Assembly: GCF_029577735.1 (NCBI RefSeq)
Contig: NZ_JARQTO010000008.1
Location: forward strand, 26,962-90,961
DNA: 64,000 nt
Direction: 5' to 3'
Source: Exercitatus varius
GTDB lineage: Bacteria > Pseudomonadota > Gammaproteobacteria > Enterobacterales > Pasteurellaceae
Within the stretch, counting starts at the first letter, position 1; the number at the start of each line of letters is the position of its first letter. The notes below the pieces were generated by a model. The model saw only the letters and a list, made by a program, of their open reading frames with translations, ran no database searches and had not been told where the DNA came from. Made by a program: the position numbers and the translations under genes. This document shows, one piece after another, positions 54,505 through 63,002 of this stretch.

Positions 54505-54657
54505 ATGAAAAAATTATTGGTCCTTTCAATTTTATGTGCATTACTGACCGGTTGCGGGGTGAAAGGCCCGCTTTATCTGCCGGCGGAGAATCAGTCTAAA
54601 CCGGACGTGCAGAAACAAACGCAACTGCAAGTGCAAGAACAAGCCCAACAAAAATAG
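54505..54657 (+). CDS. lptM: LptM (YifL-type) small outer membrane lipoprotein
   Basis: A 50-residue lipoprotein: MKKLLVLSILCALLTGC gives a short signal peptide with lipobox LTGC and Cys17, then GVKGPLYLP, the conserved YifL/LptM segment, and a Gln-rich tail ending QVQEQAQQK. In E. coli LptM helps the LptD-LptE lipopolysaccharide translocon mature. Here it sits 11 bases after dgkA and 9 bases before lysA (in E. coli it precedes dapF). ACAGGATGCGTT lies before its ATG. Confidence 0.9.
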   Translation: MKKLLVLSILCALLTGCGVKGPLYLPAENQSKPDVQKQTQLQVQEQAQQK

Positions 54658-54666
54658 GATTTCAGC

Positions 54667-55914
54667 ATGGATTTTTTCCACTATAAAAACGATAAACTTT
54701 ACGCCGAAGATTGCCCAATCACCCGCCTGGCGGAAGAATTCGGCACGCCGCTTTACGTTTATTCCAAAGCCACTTTGGAACGCCATTGGCACGCTTTTGA
54801 TAACGCGTTCGGCGATTATCCGCATTTAATCTGTTTTGCCGTGAAATCCAATTCGAATATTGCCGTTTTACAGACCATGGCGCGTTTAGGATCAGGTTTT
54901 GATATTGTCTCGCAAGGCGAATTAGAACGCGTTCTGACGGCGGGCGGCGAACCGGGCAAAGTGGTGTTTTCCGGCGTCGCGAAAACCGTGGACGAAATCG
55001 CCCGCGCTTTGGAAGTCGGCATTCGTTGCTTTAACGTAGAAAGTATTGCGGAACTGCACCGAATTAACGAAGTTGCCGGTAAACTCGGCAAAATCGCGCC
55101 GATTTCGTTACGCGTCAACCCTGATGTGGACGCCCATACTCATCCTTATATTTCCACCGGTTTAAAAGAAAATAAATTCGGTGTGAGTGTGGATCAGGCG
55201 CGTGAAGTGTATCGCCTGGCGGCGAAATTGCCTCATATCGCCATCACCGGCATGGATTGCCATATCGGCTCCCAACTCACGGAATTACAACCGTTCTTAG
55301 ATACGGCGGATCGCCTTTTGGTCTTAATCGAACAGCTTAAACAGGACGGCATCTCATTAAAACACCTGGATTTAGGCGGCGGTTTGGGCGTGACTTACAG
55401 CGATGAAACCGCGCCTCATCCTACCGACTACGCAAAAGCGTTGCTGGAAAAATTACAGGCTTACAATTTCGAGATTATCCTTGAACCCGGTCGCGCCATT
55501 TCCGCCAATTCCGGCGTGTTGGTGACCAAAGTGGAATATATCAAAACCAACGAAGCCCGTAATTTTGCCATCGTTGACGCCGGCATGAACGATATGATTC
55601 GCCCGGCGTTATACCAGGCTTACATGAATATTATCGAAGTCGACCGCACTTTACCGCGCGAAAAAGCGGTTTACGACGTAGTCGGCCCAATCTGCGAAAC
55701 CTCGGATTTCTTAGGAAAAAAACGGGAACTGGCCATTGCTGCCGGCGATTATCTAGTGCAACGTTCCGCCGGGGCCTACGGCGCCAGCATGAGTTCAAAC
55801 TACAATTCGCGCCCCCGCACCGCAGAAGTGATGGTTGACGGCGACAAAGCGTTCTTAATTCGCCGCCGCGAAAGCTACGAAAATCTTTGGCAACTTGAAA
55901 ATCTTTTGCCGTAA
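54667..55914 (+). CDS. lysA: Diaminopimelate decarboxylase
   Basis: A 415-residue PLP enzyme making L-lysine from meso-diaminopimelate, the last step of the pathway. ICFAVKSNSN near residue 60 holds the PLP lysine; HIGSQ near 200, LDLGGGLGV near 238 and EPGRAI near 277 bind phosphate and substrate; GPICETSDFL near 345 carries the catalytic cysteine. It follows lptM by 9 bases. An uptake signal core is at 55643-55651. Confidence 0.95.
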   Translation: MDFFHYKNDKLYAEDCPITRLAEEFGTPLYVYSKATLERHWHAFDNAFGDYPHLICFAVKSNSNIAVLQTMARLGSGFDIVSQGELERVLTAGGEPGKVVFSGVAKTVDEIARALEVGIRCFNVESIAELHRINEVAGKLGKIAPISLRVNPDVDAHTHPYISTGLKENKFGVSVDQAREVYRLAAKLPHIAITGMDCHIGSQLTELQPFLDTADRLLVLIEQLKQDGISLKHLDLGGGLGVTYSDETAPHPTDYAKALLEKLQAYNFEIILEPGRAISANSGVLVTKVEYIKTNEARNFAIVDAGMNDMIRPALYQAYMNIIEVDRTLPREKAVYDVVGPICETSDFLGKKRELAIAAGDYLVQRSAGAYGASMSSNYNSRPRTAEVMVDGDKAFLIRRRESYENLWQLENLLP

Positions 55915-55926
55915 CAAGGAGTTATC

Positions 55927-56544
55927 ATGAAATTATATTATTTGAAAGGCGCCTGTTCATTGGTTCCGCATATCGCATTGGAATGGATCGGCAAACCCTT
56001 TGAGGCGGTGGAAGTCAACCGTGAGCAAATTAAATCGCCGGAATATTTAGCGCTCAATCCGCAAGGCGCCGTGCCGTTATTACAAGACGGCGATTTTTTG
56101 CTGTCGCAAAATATCGCGATTCTGAGCTATTTGGACGATCTTTATCCCGAAGCGAAATTATTCGGTAGCGCTACGGTGCAAGATAAAGCTAAGGCCATGA
56201 AATGGCTGGCATTTTGTAACGCCGATTTGCACAAAGCTTTTGTGCCGGTTTTCCGTCCGCCGGTTTATGCGCAGGGAAATGAAGAATTATTAAAACAGGT
56301 TCGCCAAGCCGCCGGACAACAAATTCTGGATTTATTGGCAATTGCGGACGATTGCCTGGGTAAACAGATTTTCTTAGGCGAACGCATTTCTGTGGCGGAT
56401 GCGTATCTTTACGTCGAACTGCGCTGGTGCAACGCGCTGGGCTTAGATTACAGTCACTTACGCCACCTCGACGCCTTCTATCGCCGGGTCGGCGAAAACG
56501 TCGGCGTGCAAGCCGCCTTGAAAGCCCAGGGTTTATCCGCTTAA
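55927..56544 (+). CDS. gst: Glutathione S-transferase, beta class
   Basis: A 205-residue enzyme resembling E. coli GstA. The thioredoxin-like N-terminal part starts MKLYYLKGACSLVPH, with Cys10 the beta-class catalytic cysteine, and NPQGAVPLL near residue 48 with the cis-proline; the helical C-terminal domain ends with SVADAYLYVELRW. It lies 12 bases after lysA with AAGGAGTTATC upstream. Detoxification or redox roles are usual; the substrate is unknown. Confidence 0.88.
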   Translation: MKLYYLKGACSLVPHIALEWIGKPFEAVEVNREQIKSPEYLALNPQGAVPLLQDGDFLLSQNIAILSYLDDLYPEAKLFGSATVQDKAKAMKWLAFCNADLHKAFVPVFRPPVYAQGNEELLKQVRQAAGQQILDLLAIADDCLGKQIFLGERISVADAYLYVELRWCNALGLDYSHLRHLDAFYRRVGENVGVQAALKAQGLSA

Positions 56545-56670
56545 ACGGTTAAAAAAACTCGCTCAAAATCGACCGCACTTTTACGGTTTGAAAGTACGGT
56601 CTGTTCGGATACAACAGAGAACAAGCCCGATTGATGACAAATCCGCGCTTTTATTCCGGCTAACGCGACA

Positions 56671-57363
56671 TTACTGACCGTAATAGGCGTTTTTGCCGTG
56701 TTTGCGCAGATAATGTTTATCAAGCAATTCCTGTTGCATAGGTTGAACATTCGGGCGAATTAATTTGCTGAATGCGTTCATATAGGCAATTTCTTCCAAT
56801 ACCACCGAATTATGTACGGCGTTGAAGCCGTCTTTGCCCCACACGAACGGACCGTGAGAATGAACTAACACCGCCGGAATATCCGTCGGGTTGATGCCGC
56901 GTTTACGGAAAGTTTCTACGATCACTTTTCCCGTTTCCAGTTCGTATTCGCCGGCAATTTCTTCCGCTGTCATTTTGCGGGTGCAGGGAATGGCGCCGTA
57001 GAAATAATCGCCGTGAGTGGTTCCTAACGCAATCAGATCTTCGCCCGCTTGCGCCCAAGCGGTTGCATGGCGGGAATGGGTATGCACGATACCGCCGATT
57101 TCAGGGAACTGACGATAAAGTTCCAGATGCGTCGCCGTATCGGATGAAGGCTTTTTATCGCCCCACACGTGATTACCGGCTAAATCCACAATCACGATAT
57201 CGTCCGCGCTCATCACATCGTAATCTACGCCTGAAGGTTTAATCGCGACCAAACTTTTTTCGCGGTCAATTTCGCTTACATTGCCCCAGGTAAAGGTAAT
57301 TAATTTGTGTTTTGGCAATTCAAGATTTGCTTCAAGTACACGTTCTCTTAACTCTTTTAACAT
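56671..57363 (-). CDS. ulaF: L-ribulose-5-phosphate 4-epimerase (ascorbate pathway)
   Basis: A 230-residue class II aldolase-fold enzyme giving D-xylulose 5-phosphate, the final ascorbate step. TFTWGNVSEID near residue 25, the metal histidines in THSRHATAWAQAG near 97 and HSHGPFVWGKDG near 165 are present. AraD and SgbE are close paralogues; the ula neighbours decide. It overlaps the end of ulaE by seven bases. Confidence 0.92.
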   Translation of the reverse strand: MLKELRERVLEANLELPKHKLITFTWGNVSEIDREKSLVAIKPSGVDYDVMSADDIVIVDLAGNHVWGDKKPSSDTATHLELYRQFPEIGGIVHTHSRHATAWAQAGEDLIALGTTHGDYFYGAIPCTRKMTAEEIAGEYELETGKVIVETFRKRGINPTDIPAVLVHSHGPFVWGKDGFNAVHNSVVLEEIAYMNAFSKLIRPNVQPMQQELLDKHYLRKHGKNAYYGQ

Positions 57364-58223
57364 TGGAAACCACCTTCTTTCATTTTTTGTTCAATCCAGC
57401 GACGGGCGTTAATAATTTCGACAATCGGCTCGTCTGATTTTTCCGTCCACATTTCGATTAAAAACGCGCCGCGATAATTCAATTTTTGTAAAATCCGGAA
57501 TACGTTTACAAAATCCACACAACCTTCGCCGAAAGGCACGTCGCGGAATTGTCCTTTGCAGGTTTCCGTCACTTTGTAGGTGTCTTTTAAATGGATTTTG
57601 GAAATTTTATCAATACCGAGGGTTAATTCTTCTTCCACATTGTCATTCCAGGCGGACAGATTACCCACATCGGGATAAACCGTAAACCACGGCGATTTAA
57701 TGATTTCGTCCCATTTTTTCCAACGGGAAATCGAACTCATAAATTCGGTATCCATGATTTCCACCGCCAAGGTCACTTCATTGGCGGCGGCTAACGCCGT
57801 CGCCCATTCCATACCTTCCCGGAAGCGTTGTAACGTGCCTTCGTCCTGTTCTTCGTAATAGACGTCGTAACCCGCCAGTTGGATTGTCCGAATACCTAAA
57901 TCCACCGCCAGCCGAATGGCTTTTTCCATAATTTCATAGGCTTTTTGGCGGGTCGCTTCGTCATGGCTGCCGAACGGAAAACGGCGATGCCCGGATAAAC
58001 ACATGGAAGGGATCGTCACGCCGGTTTTAATGATTGCGGACACCAACTCGATACGTTGTTCCGCTGTCCAGTCTAAACGGGCAAGCCGCTCATCGGTTTC
58101 ATCAATTGAAATTTCGACGAAATCAAAACCGCAGGCTTTGGCGATAGATAAACGATCCTGCCAGCTGATTCCTTTGGGTAATGCTTTTTCATAAATACCT
58201 AATTTATGTTTTCTCATCGGCAT
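57357..58223 (-). CDS. ulaE: L-xylulose-5-phosphate 3-epimerase
   Basis: A 288-residue TIM-barrel epimerase making L-ribulose 5-phosphate. LGIYEKALPKGISW at the N-terminus, DFVEISIDETDERL near residue 35, SMCLSGHRRFP near 78 and VEIMDTEFM near 158 match UlaE/SgbU. Two ATG codons lie close together (58223 and 58217); GGAGATGCCG precedes the second. It sits 27 bases downstream of ulaR and shares its direction. Confidence 0.92.
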   Translation of the reverse strand: MPMRKHKLGIYEKALPKGISWQDRLSIAKACGFDFVEISIDETDERLARLDWTAEQRIELVSAIIKTGVTIPSMCLSGHRRFPFGSHDEATRQKAYEIMEKAIRLAVDLGIRTIQLAGYDVYYEEQDEGTLQRFREGMEWATALAAANEVTLAVEIMDTEFMSSISRWKKWDEIIKSPWFTVYPDVGNLSAWNDNVEEELTLGIDKISKIHLKDTYKVTETCKGQFRDVPFGEGCVDFVNVFRILQKLNYRGAFLIEMWTEKSDEPIVEIINARRWIEQKMKEGGFQC

Positions 58224-58250
58224 CTCCTGTTTTATCCGATTTTTTAAATA

Positions 58251-58997
58251 TTAAGCCAGAATCACTTCCAGTCCTCTGTCTTTTAATGCCTTAATGATTG
58301 TCGGATCCGCTTCTTTACCGGTAATCAATATGTCGATATTTTTCAACTCGTTAAACAACATTCCCACTTGTTTACCAAGTTTCGAACTGTCCAGTAATAC
58401 AACATATTTGTTGGCCTTCGACGACATTTGCCGTTCGGAATTGGCAATAATCATATCCGTTTTATACAATCCTTCCGTGGTAAAGCCTTTTCCGCTGGTA
58501 AACATAATATTGGCGGCATAAATCGCTTCATTCTGATTATTTAAAGACAGCATCACCTGCTTATCCTTATTGTACTGACCGCCGATAATCACGATGTCGT
58601 CATGATCATGCTGAATGAGATAATTCGCCAACGGAAGATAATTGGTAATAATCTGTAATTTTCGCCCGCACAAATAGCCGCCCAACACTTGCATGGTCGA
58701 ACCGCAGGTCAACACCACACTTTCGCCGTCCAGGCACAGGCGGCCGGCGGCTTGCGCAATTCGCCGTTTTTCCTCCAGATTATGGATATTACGGACTTGT
58801 TCCAACTCAATACCGGTGCTGATCTTTTCCGCTCCGTTTCTGACTTTAACCAATTTACCGAGCGCATTTAACTTATTAATATCACGACGGGCTGTAGCGG
58901 GAGAAACGCCTAAGAGTTGGATAATTTCCGTTGTTGAAAGGACCGTTTTTTCGTCTAATAGATTTAATAGCTGCTTGTGACGATAATTTTCGTTCAT
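58251..58997 (-). CDS. ulaR: DeoR-family ascorbate regulator UlaR
   Basis: A 248-residue repressor. The N-terminal helix-turn-helix LGVSPATARRDINKLNALGKLVKVRNGAE, cut across residues 28-58, is almost that of E. coli UlaR; the C-terminal sugar-phosphate sensor domain has LTCGSTMQVLGGYL near residue 95 and IIGGQ near 137. Ascorbate 6-phosphate should release it. It lies between ulaG and ulaE, an order unlike E. coli, with its own short promoter region at 58998-59046 and AGGAAATATAATA before the ATG. Confidence 0.92.
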   Translation of the reverse strand: MNENYRHKQLLNLLDEKTVLSTTEIIQLLGVSPATARRDINKLNALGKLVKVRNGAEKISTGIELEQVRNIHNLEEKRRIAQAAGRLCLDGESVVLTCGSTMQVLGGYLCGRKLQIITNYLPLANYLIQHDHDDIVIIGGQYNKDKQVMLSLNNQNEAIYAANIMFTSGKGFTTEGLYKTDMIIANSERQMSSKANKYVVLLDSSKLGKQVGMLFNELKNIDILITGKEADPTIIKALKDRGLEVILA

Positions 58998-59046
58998 TAT
59001 TATATTTCCTAATTTTTGTAATCATTTTAAATCATAATGAACAGGA

Positions 59047-59077
59047 AAAGCCACCTTTAGCGCGTAAAAGTGGCTTT
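59047..59077 (-). terminator. Terminator after ulaG
   Basis: AAAGCCAC (59047-59054) and GTGGCTTT (59070-59077) pair across a 15-base loop that can extend the stem. It separates ulaG from ulaR but the T run is short, so read-through is likely. Confidence 0.6.
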
Positions 59078-59087
59078 ATTATCAATC

Positions 59088-60179
59088 TTACAGAATGGAT
59101 TTAAACGGAACGTTCGGTTCTTGTTCGAAACAATCGTCAAAACCGCGCGGATGATGATATTCCACTAAATCTTTATCGCGCGGATAAACATATTTACCGC
59201 CCACTTCCCAGATAAACGGATGGAATTGATATTGCAGGCGATCTTTACGCATCCGGTAAAGCGCAAGAATTTCATCGGTGCTGGCGGTAAAGTTTGTCCA
59301 GATATCATGATGAACCGGAATCACCACTTTCGCCCGCAAACATTCCGCCATACGTAGAATATCTATAGACGTCATTTTATCCTGAATACCCAACGGATTT
59401 TCGCCGTAACTGCCTAACGCCACATCGATATCGTAATCTTTACCGTGTTTCGCATAATAAATCGAATAATGGGAATCCCCGGAATGATAAATGTTACCGC
59501 CCGGCGTTTTAATCAGATAGTTAACGGCTTTCAGCCCCATTTCTTCATCGCTCGGACAAATACCGTTCAATTCACCGCCGTTATCTTCCGCGCCGCGCGC
59601 CGGTAATGTCACCAGACAGGTACGGTCAAAAGAATCCAACGCCACCAGTTCAAGATCTTTAATTTTCACGCTGTCGCCGGGTTTCACCACTACACAGCGT
59701 TCTTCCGGCACGCCCCATTTTTTCCACATATCCACGCAATACTGCGGACCGATAAACTTAACGTGATTTAATGCCGGATTTTGAATCACCGCCGCCGCCA
59801 CGTTCACATCGATATGGTCGTTGTGATAATGGGTCGCCACAATGGCGTCCACTTTATTAATCGCGAACGGATCCAACACGCTGACGGAATTACGCAAATT
59901 CGGTTGCAATTTACGCACGCCCGCCATATTTGCCATTTGATGACCGCGCACCATGTCTTTCACTTTTTTGGTCGCTTTACCCCGACCGCACCATAAATCG
60001 ATACATAAATTGGCGTCACCCGGCGTTTTCACCCACAAACCGACGCAGCCTAACCACCACATCGCCACATTATTAGCGGGCACTTCTTCCTGTTCGATTT
60101 CTTCGTTAAGCCAGGTTCCCCATTCCGGAAAGGTCGAAAGAATCCAGCTTTCCCGGGTAATTTCATTTACTTTGCTCAT
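59088..60179 (-). CDS. ulaG: L-ascorbate-6-phosphate lactonase
   Basis: A 363-residue metallo-beta-lactamase-fold enzyme that opens the lactone of L-ascorbate 6-phosphate to 3-keto-L-gulonate 6-phosphate. It starts MSKVNEITRESWILSTFPEW like E. coli UlaG (354). ATHYHNDHIDV near residue 115 carries the metal motif H-x-H-x-D-H, and YHSGDSHYS near 233 completes it. GGAGCGTAAT lies before the ATG. It is divergent from ulaAB. Confidence 0.95.
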   Translation of the reverse strand: MSKVNEITRESWILSTFPEWGTWLNEEIEQEEVPANNVAMWWLGCVGLWVKTPGDANLCIDLWCGRGKATKKVKDMVRGHQMANMAGVRKLQPNLRNSVSVLDPFAINKVDAIVATHYHNDHIDVNVAAAVIQNPALNHVKFIGPQYCVDMWKKWGVPEERCVVVKPGDSVKIKDLELVALDSFDRTCLVTLPARGAEDNGGELNGICPSDEEMGLKAVNYLIKTPGGNIYHSGDSHYSIYYAKHGKDYDIDVALGSYGENPLGIQDKMTSIDILRMAECLRAKVVIPVHHDIWTNFTASTDEILALYRMRKDRLQYQFHPFIWEVGGKYVYPRDKDLVEYHHPRGFDDCFEQEPNVPFKSIL

Positions 60180-60219
60180 ATTACGCTCCTCTATAGCGGA
60201 CAGAATGACAATAACTCAA

Positions 60220-60247
60220 TCACAAATAATCATAAACAATCATAAAA
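60220..60247. promoter_or_regulatory. Candidate UlaR site A
   Basis: TCACAAATAATCATAAACAA followed by TCATAAAA: AATCATAAA occurs twice in tandem, 10 bases apart (60229, 60239). The first 13 bases are repeated at 60426. Confidence 0.5.
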
Positions 60248-60273
60248 ATTTGTAAAACAATTTTTTATATTTT

Positions 60274-60289
60274 TGTGATGAAGATCTCA
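60274..60289. promoter_or_regulatory. CRP-like site near ulaG
   Basis: TGTGATGAAGATCTCA matches TGTGA-N6-TCACA at 9 of 10 positions, 95 bases upstream of the ulaG start. Confidence 0.6.
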
Positions 60290-60414
60290 TTTTTAACAGA
60301 ACCCATCGCTTAAATAGTAAAATTTTCAGACAAATCACCCTTTTTTGATTGGAAAAAATGGCAACACGAAAAAGTGCGGTCAATTTTTTGATGATTTTTT
60401 CTGACAAAATAAAT

Positions 60415-60430
60415 TGTGATCTAGCTCACA
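60415..60430. promoter_or_regulatory. CRP site upstream of ulaAB
   Basis: TGTGATCTAGCTCACA is an exact TGTGA-N6-TCACA match, with A/T-rich flanks, 125 bases before the ulaAB start. Confidence 0.85.
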
Positions 60431-60452
60431 AATAATCAAAAATAATCTTTCA
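60426..60452. promoter_or_regulatory. Candidate UlaR site B
   Basis: TCACAAATAATCAAAAATAA followed by TCTTTCA repeats the first 13 bases of site A 206 bases away, and overlaps the right half of the CRP site. Confidence 0.5.
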
Positions 60453-60554
60453 TAATTAAATTCGAAGGTCTATCATGCATTCCGGTAGCTAATTGTCAGC
60501 CGTAAAAAATCGTGCGTTAACTACATCGTTCTCATCATCTATAGGAGAATTACT

Positions 60555-62333
60555 ATGGAAATCTTTATGTGGATCAACGAACAGATCCTGTCAAAGGCCC
60601 CTTTGTTACTGGGTATCGTCGCCTGTATAGGGTACATTCTGTTGAAAAAAGATACCGCAACCATTATCAAAGGAACCATTAAAACCATTGTCGGCTTCAT
60701 GTTGGTACAAGTGGGGGCCGCCACCTTAGTTCAGGGTTTTAAACCTATTATTGACAATCTGGCTAAATTCCACGGTTTAGCCGGCGCGGTGATCGATCCT
60801 TACACCAGTATGCAGGCGACCATTCAAACCATGGGCGAAAATTACGCCTGGGTCGGTTATGCCGTGTTACTTGCGCTGGCTATCAATATTCTGTTGGTGG
60901 TATTCAGACGTTTCACCGGTATCCGCACAATCATGCTGACCGGCCACATTATGTTCCAGCAGGCGGGTTTAGTGGCGGTGTTCTATATGATTATCGGCGC
61001 GTCTATGTGGGAAACCGTGATTTACACCGCCGTGATTATGGCCTTATATTGGGGTATATCGTCCAATATCATGTATAAAGCCACGCAATCCGTTACCGGC
61101 GGCGCCGGCTTTTCTATCGGTCACCAACAGCAGGTTGCGTCCTGGATCGCCACAAAAATCGCCCCGAAATTAGGTGATAAAAAAGACAACGTAGACCACA
61201 TGGATTTACCGAAATGGTTACATATTTTCCACGACAGCATTTCCGCCACCGCGATCGTGATGTCCGTATTCTTCGGCATTATTTTGCTTTCTTTCGGCTT
61301 GGAAAATCTGCAGTCCATGGCGGGAAAAACACACTGGACCATCTATATTCTTGAAACCGGTTTGAAATTCGCCGTTGCCATTCAGGTTATCGTCATGGGC
61401 GTACGGATGTTTGTGGCGGAATTATCCGAAGCCTTCAAAGGGATTTCCGAACGCGTAATTCCCAATGCCGTGCTCGCCATTGACTGTGCGGCGATCTATG
61501 CTTTCTCGCCAAACGCCATGGTATTCGGCTTTATGTGGGGCGCCATCGGTCAGTTCGTTGCGGTCGGCATCTTATTGGCGGTAGGCGCGCCGATTCTGAT
61601 TATCCCGGGCTTTATCCCGATGTTCTTCTCTAACGCCACCATCGGCGTATTCTCCAATCATTTCGGCGGTTGGAAAGCGGTTATGAAAATCTGCTTTGTC
61701 ATGGGAATTATCGAAGTACTGGGCTCTGCCTGGGTCATTCAATTATTAGCCAGCCAGGGCACCACCTTCAATGGCTGGATGGGCATGGCGGACTGGGCGT
61801 TATTATTCCCGCCAATCTTACAAGGCATCGTAAGCATCCCGTTCTTTTTCTTCATTCTGCTTGCCTTATCTCTGGTTTATATGTATTTTGCCTCTAAGAG
61901 ATTACGCGCCGATGAAGCGGCAGCCGCTGCGGCGGGCAAAACCCTGGAACAAATGGACGGCTACGGTTTAGAAGAAGAAACTGAAATTGAAACGCAACCG
62001 ATGCAAACGGAATCGGCAGCCGTACAAAGCGGCGAACGCCCGATTCGGATTCTGGCGGTATGCGGTTCCGGCCAGGGTTCGTCCATGATGATGAAAATGA
62101 AAATTAAAGGCTATCTGGACAAACGCGGTATCCCGAACATTATGGATTCCTGCGCTGTCACCGATTACAAAGGTAAACTCAATGAAATCGACATCATCGT
62201 CGCCTCGCAACATTTGGCCGACGAAATTGACGTCGGCGAAGGCAAATCCGTACTCGGCGTAAAAAATATGCTGAATCCGAATTCATTCGGCGACGAATTG
62301 GTCGAGCTGATTAAAAAACATACGGAACAATAA
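60555..62333 (+). CDS. ulaA: L-ascorbate PTS permease, fused EIIC-EIIB (UlaA-UlaB)
   Basis: A 592-residue protein. Residues 1-455 are the ascorbate-family EIIC, with about 11 membrane segments (IIKGTIKTIVGFMLVQVGAA near 33). A charged linker of about 40 residues, rich in Ala, Glu and Gln, leads to an EIIB domain starting near 495 (RPIRILAVCGSGQGSS), where Cys503 is the phosphorylation site. E. coli has these as separate UlaA (465) and UlaB (101). It imports and phosphorylates L-ascorbate with EIIA from ulaC. AGGAGAATTACT precedes the ATG. Confidence 0.95.
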   Translation: MEIFMWINEQILSKAPLLLGIVACIGYILLKKDTATIIKGTIKTIVGFMLVQVGAATLVQGFKPIIDNLAKFHGLAGAVIDPYTSMQATIQTMGENYAWVGYAVLLALAINILLVVFRRFTGIRTIMLTGHIMFQQAGLVAVFYMIIGASMWETVIYTAVIMALYWGISSNIMYKATQSVTGGAGFSIGHQQQVASWIATKIAPKLGDKKDNVDHMDLPKWLHIFHDSISATAIVMSVFFGIILLSFGLENLQSMAGKTHWTIYILETGLKFAVAIQVIVMGVRMFVAELSEAFKGISERVIPNAVLAIDCAAIYAFSPNAMVFGFMWGAIGQFVAVGILLAVGAPILIIPGFIPMFFSNATIGVFSNHFGGWKAVMKICFVMGIIEVLGSAWVIQLLASQGTTFNGWMGMADWALLFPPILQGIVSIPFFFFILLALSLVYMYFASKRLRADEAAAAAAGKTLEQMDGYGLEEETEIETQPMQTESAAVQSGERPIRILAVCGSGQGSSMMMKMKIKGYLDKRGIPNIMDSCAVTDYKGKLNEIDIIVASQHLADEIDVGEGKSVLGVKNMLNPNSFGDELVELIKKHTEQ

Positions 62334-62404
62334 CGCCAAACCGTTCTTCCCCGATTTTCGCTCGGGAAAGAACGGCCTCATCTCATAAACAGGAGGAATA
62401 TAGC

Positions 62405-62872
62405 ATGTTAAAAGAATCTCTCGTCGAAAATAATTCCATCAAACTCAATCAAACCGCCGCGGACTGGAAAGAAGCCATTAAAATCGGCACGGATTTACTG
62501 GTGGCGGCCGGCACCATCGAACCGCGTTATTACGATCACATTATCGACAATATTGAAAAAATGGGCCCTTACATCATTCTGGCGCCGGGTCTGGCAATGC
62601 CGCACGCCCGTCCGGAAGAAGGCGTCATCAAAACCTCTTTCGCGTTGGTCACGCTGAAAGAACCCGTCGTCTTCCAGGGCGAAGAGGAACCGGTTTCCGT
62701 CTTTATCACACTGGCGGGCAGCGATTCGGACAAACACATGGAAGGGTTAATGGAAATCACCCAAACCCTGGATGATCCGGACAGCGAAAGCGGCGTCGAT
62801 TTGGATAAAATTCTGCGCTGCCAAACTAAAGAAGACGTGCTGGCGGTGATTGACGCCGCATTAAACGAATAA
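62405..62872 (+). CDS. ulaC: L-ascorbate PTS EIIA component
   Basis: A 155-residue soluble EIIA of the mannitol/fructose type. His67 in PGLAMPHARPEEG is the phospho-acceptor, taking the phosphate from HPr and passing it to Cys503 of the fused UlaAB. Length equals E. coli UlaC (154). AGGAGGAATATAGC gives a strong ribosome site. It is 71 bases after ulaAB. Confidence 0.94.
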   Translation: MLKESLVENNSIKLNQTAADWKEAIKIGTDLLVAAGTIEPRYYDHIIDNIEKMGPYIILAPGLAMPHARPEEGVIKTSFALVTLKEPVVFQGEEEPVSVFITLAGSDSDKHMEGLMEITQTLDDPDSESGVDLDKILRCQTKEDVLAVIDAALNE

Positions 62873-62918
62873 AAAAAGCGTCGTCATTTTTATTCGCAAT
62901 CCTTTTAAGGATTCAAGG

Positions 62919-62970
62919 ACCGTTGGCAAAGCCAAGGTTCAAAAAACGATGCTTTTTTTGACCGCACTTT
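62919..62970 (+). repeat. Dispersed uptake-signal repeat, copy 3
   Basis: ACCGTTGGCAAAGCCAAGG, then TTCAAAAAACGATGC, a T run and ACCGCACTTT. It matches 24739-24790 (inverted) closely and 23881-23929 in its second half. It fills the gap between ulaC and ulaD. Confidence 0.6.
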
Positions 62971-63002
62971 TAACAATTTCAAATCAGACAGAGGAAAATA
63001 AA

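Larger units (their letters stand above)
60180..60554. other. ulaG-ulaAB divergent control region (375 bases)
   Basis: This region holds, left to right, candidate UlaR repeat A (60220-60247), a CRP-like site (60274-60289), an uptake signal (60372-60380), an exact CRP site (60415-60430) with candidate UlaR repeat B directly overlapping (60426-60452), and the ulaA ribosome site AGGAGAATTACT. No gene is seen in it. Confidence 0.7.
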
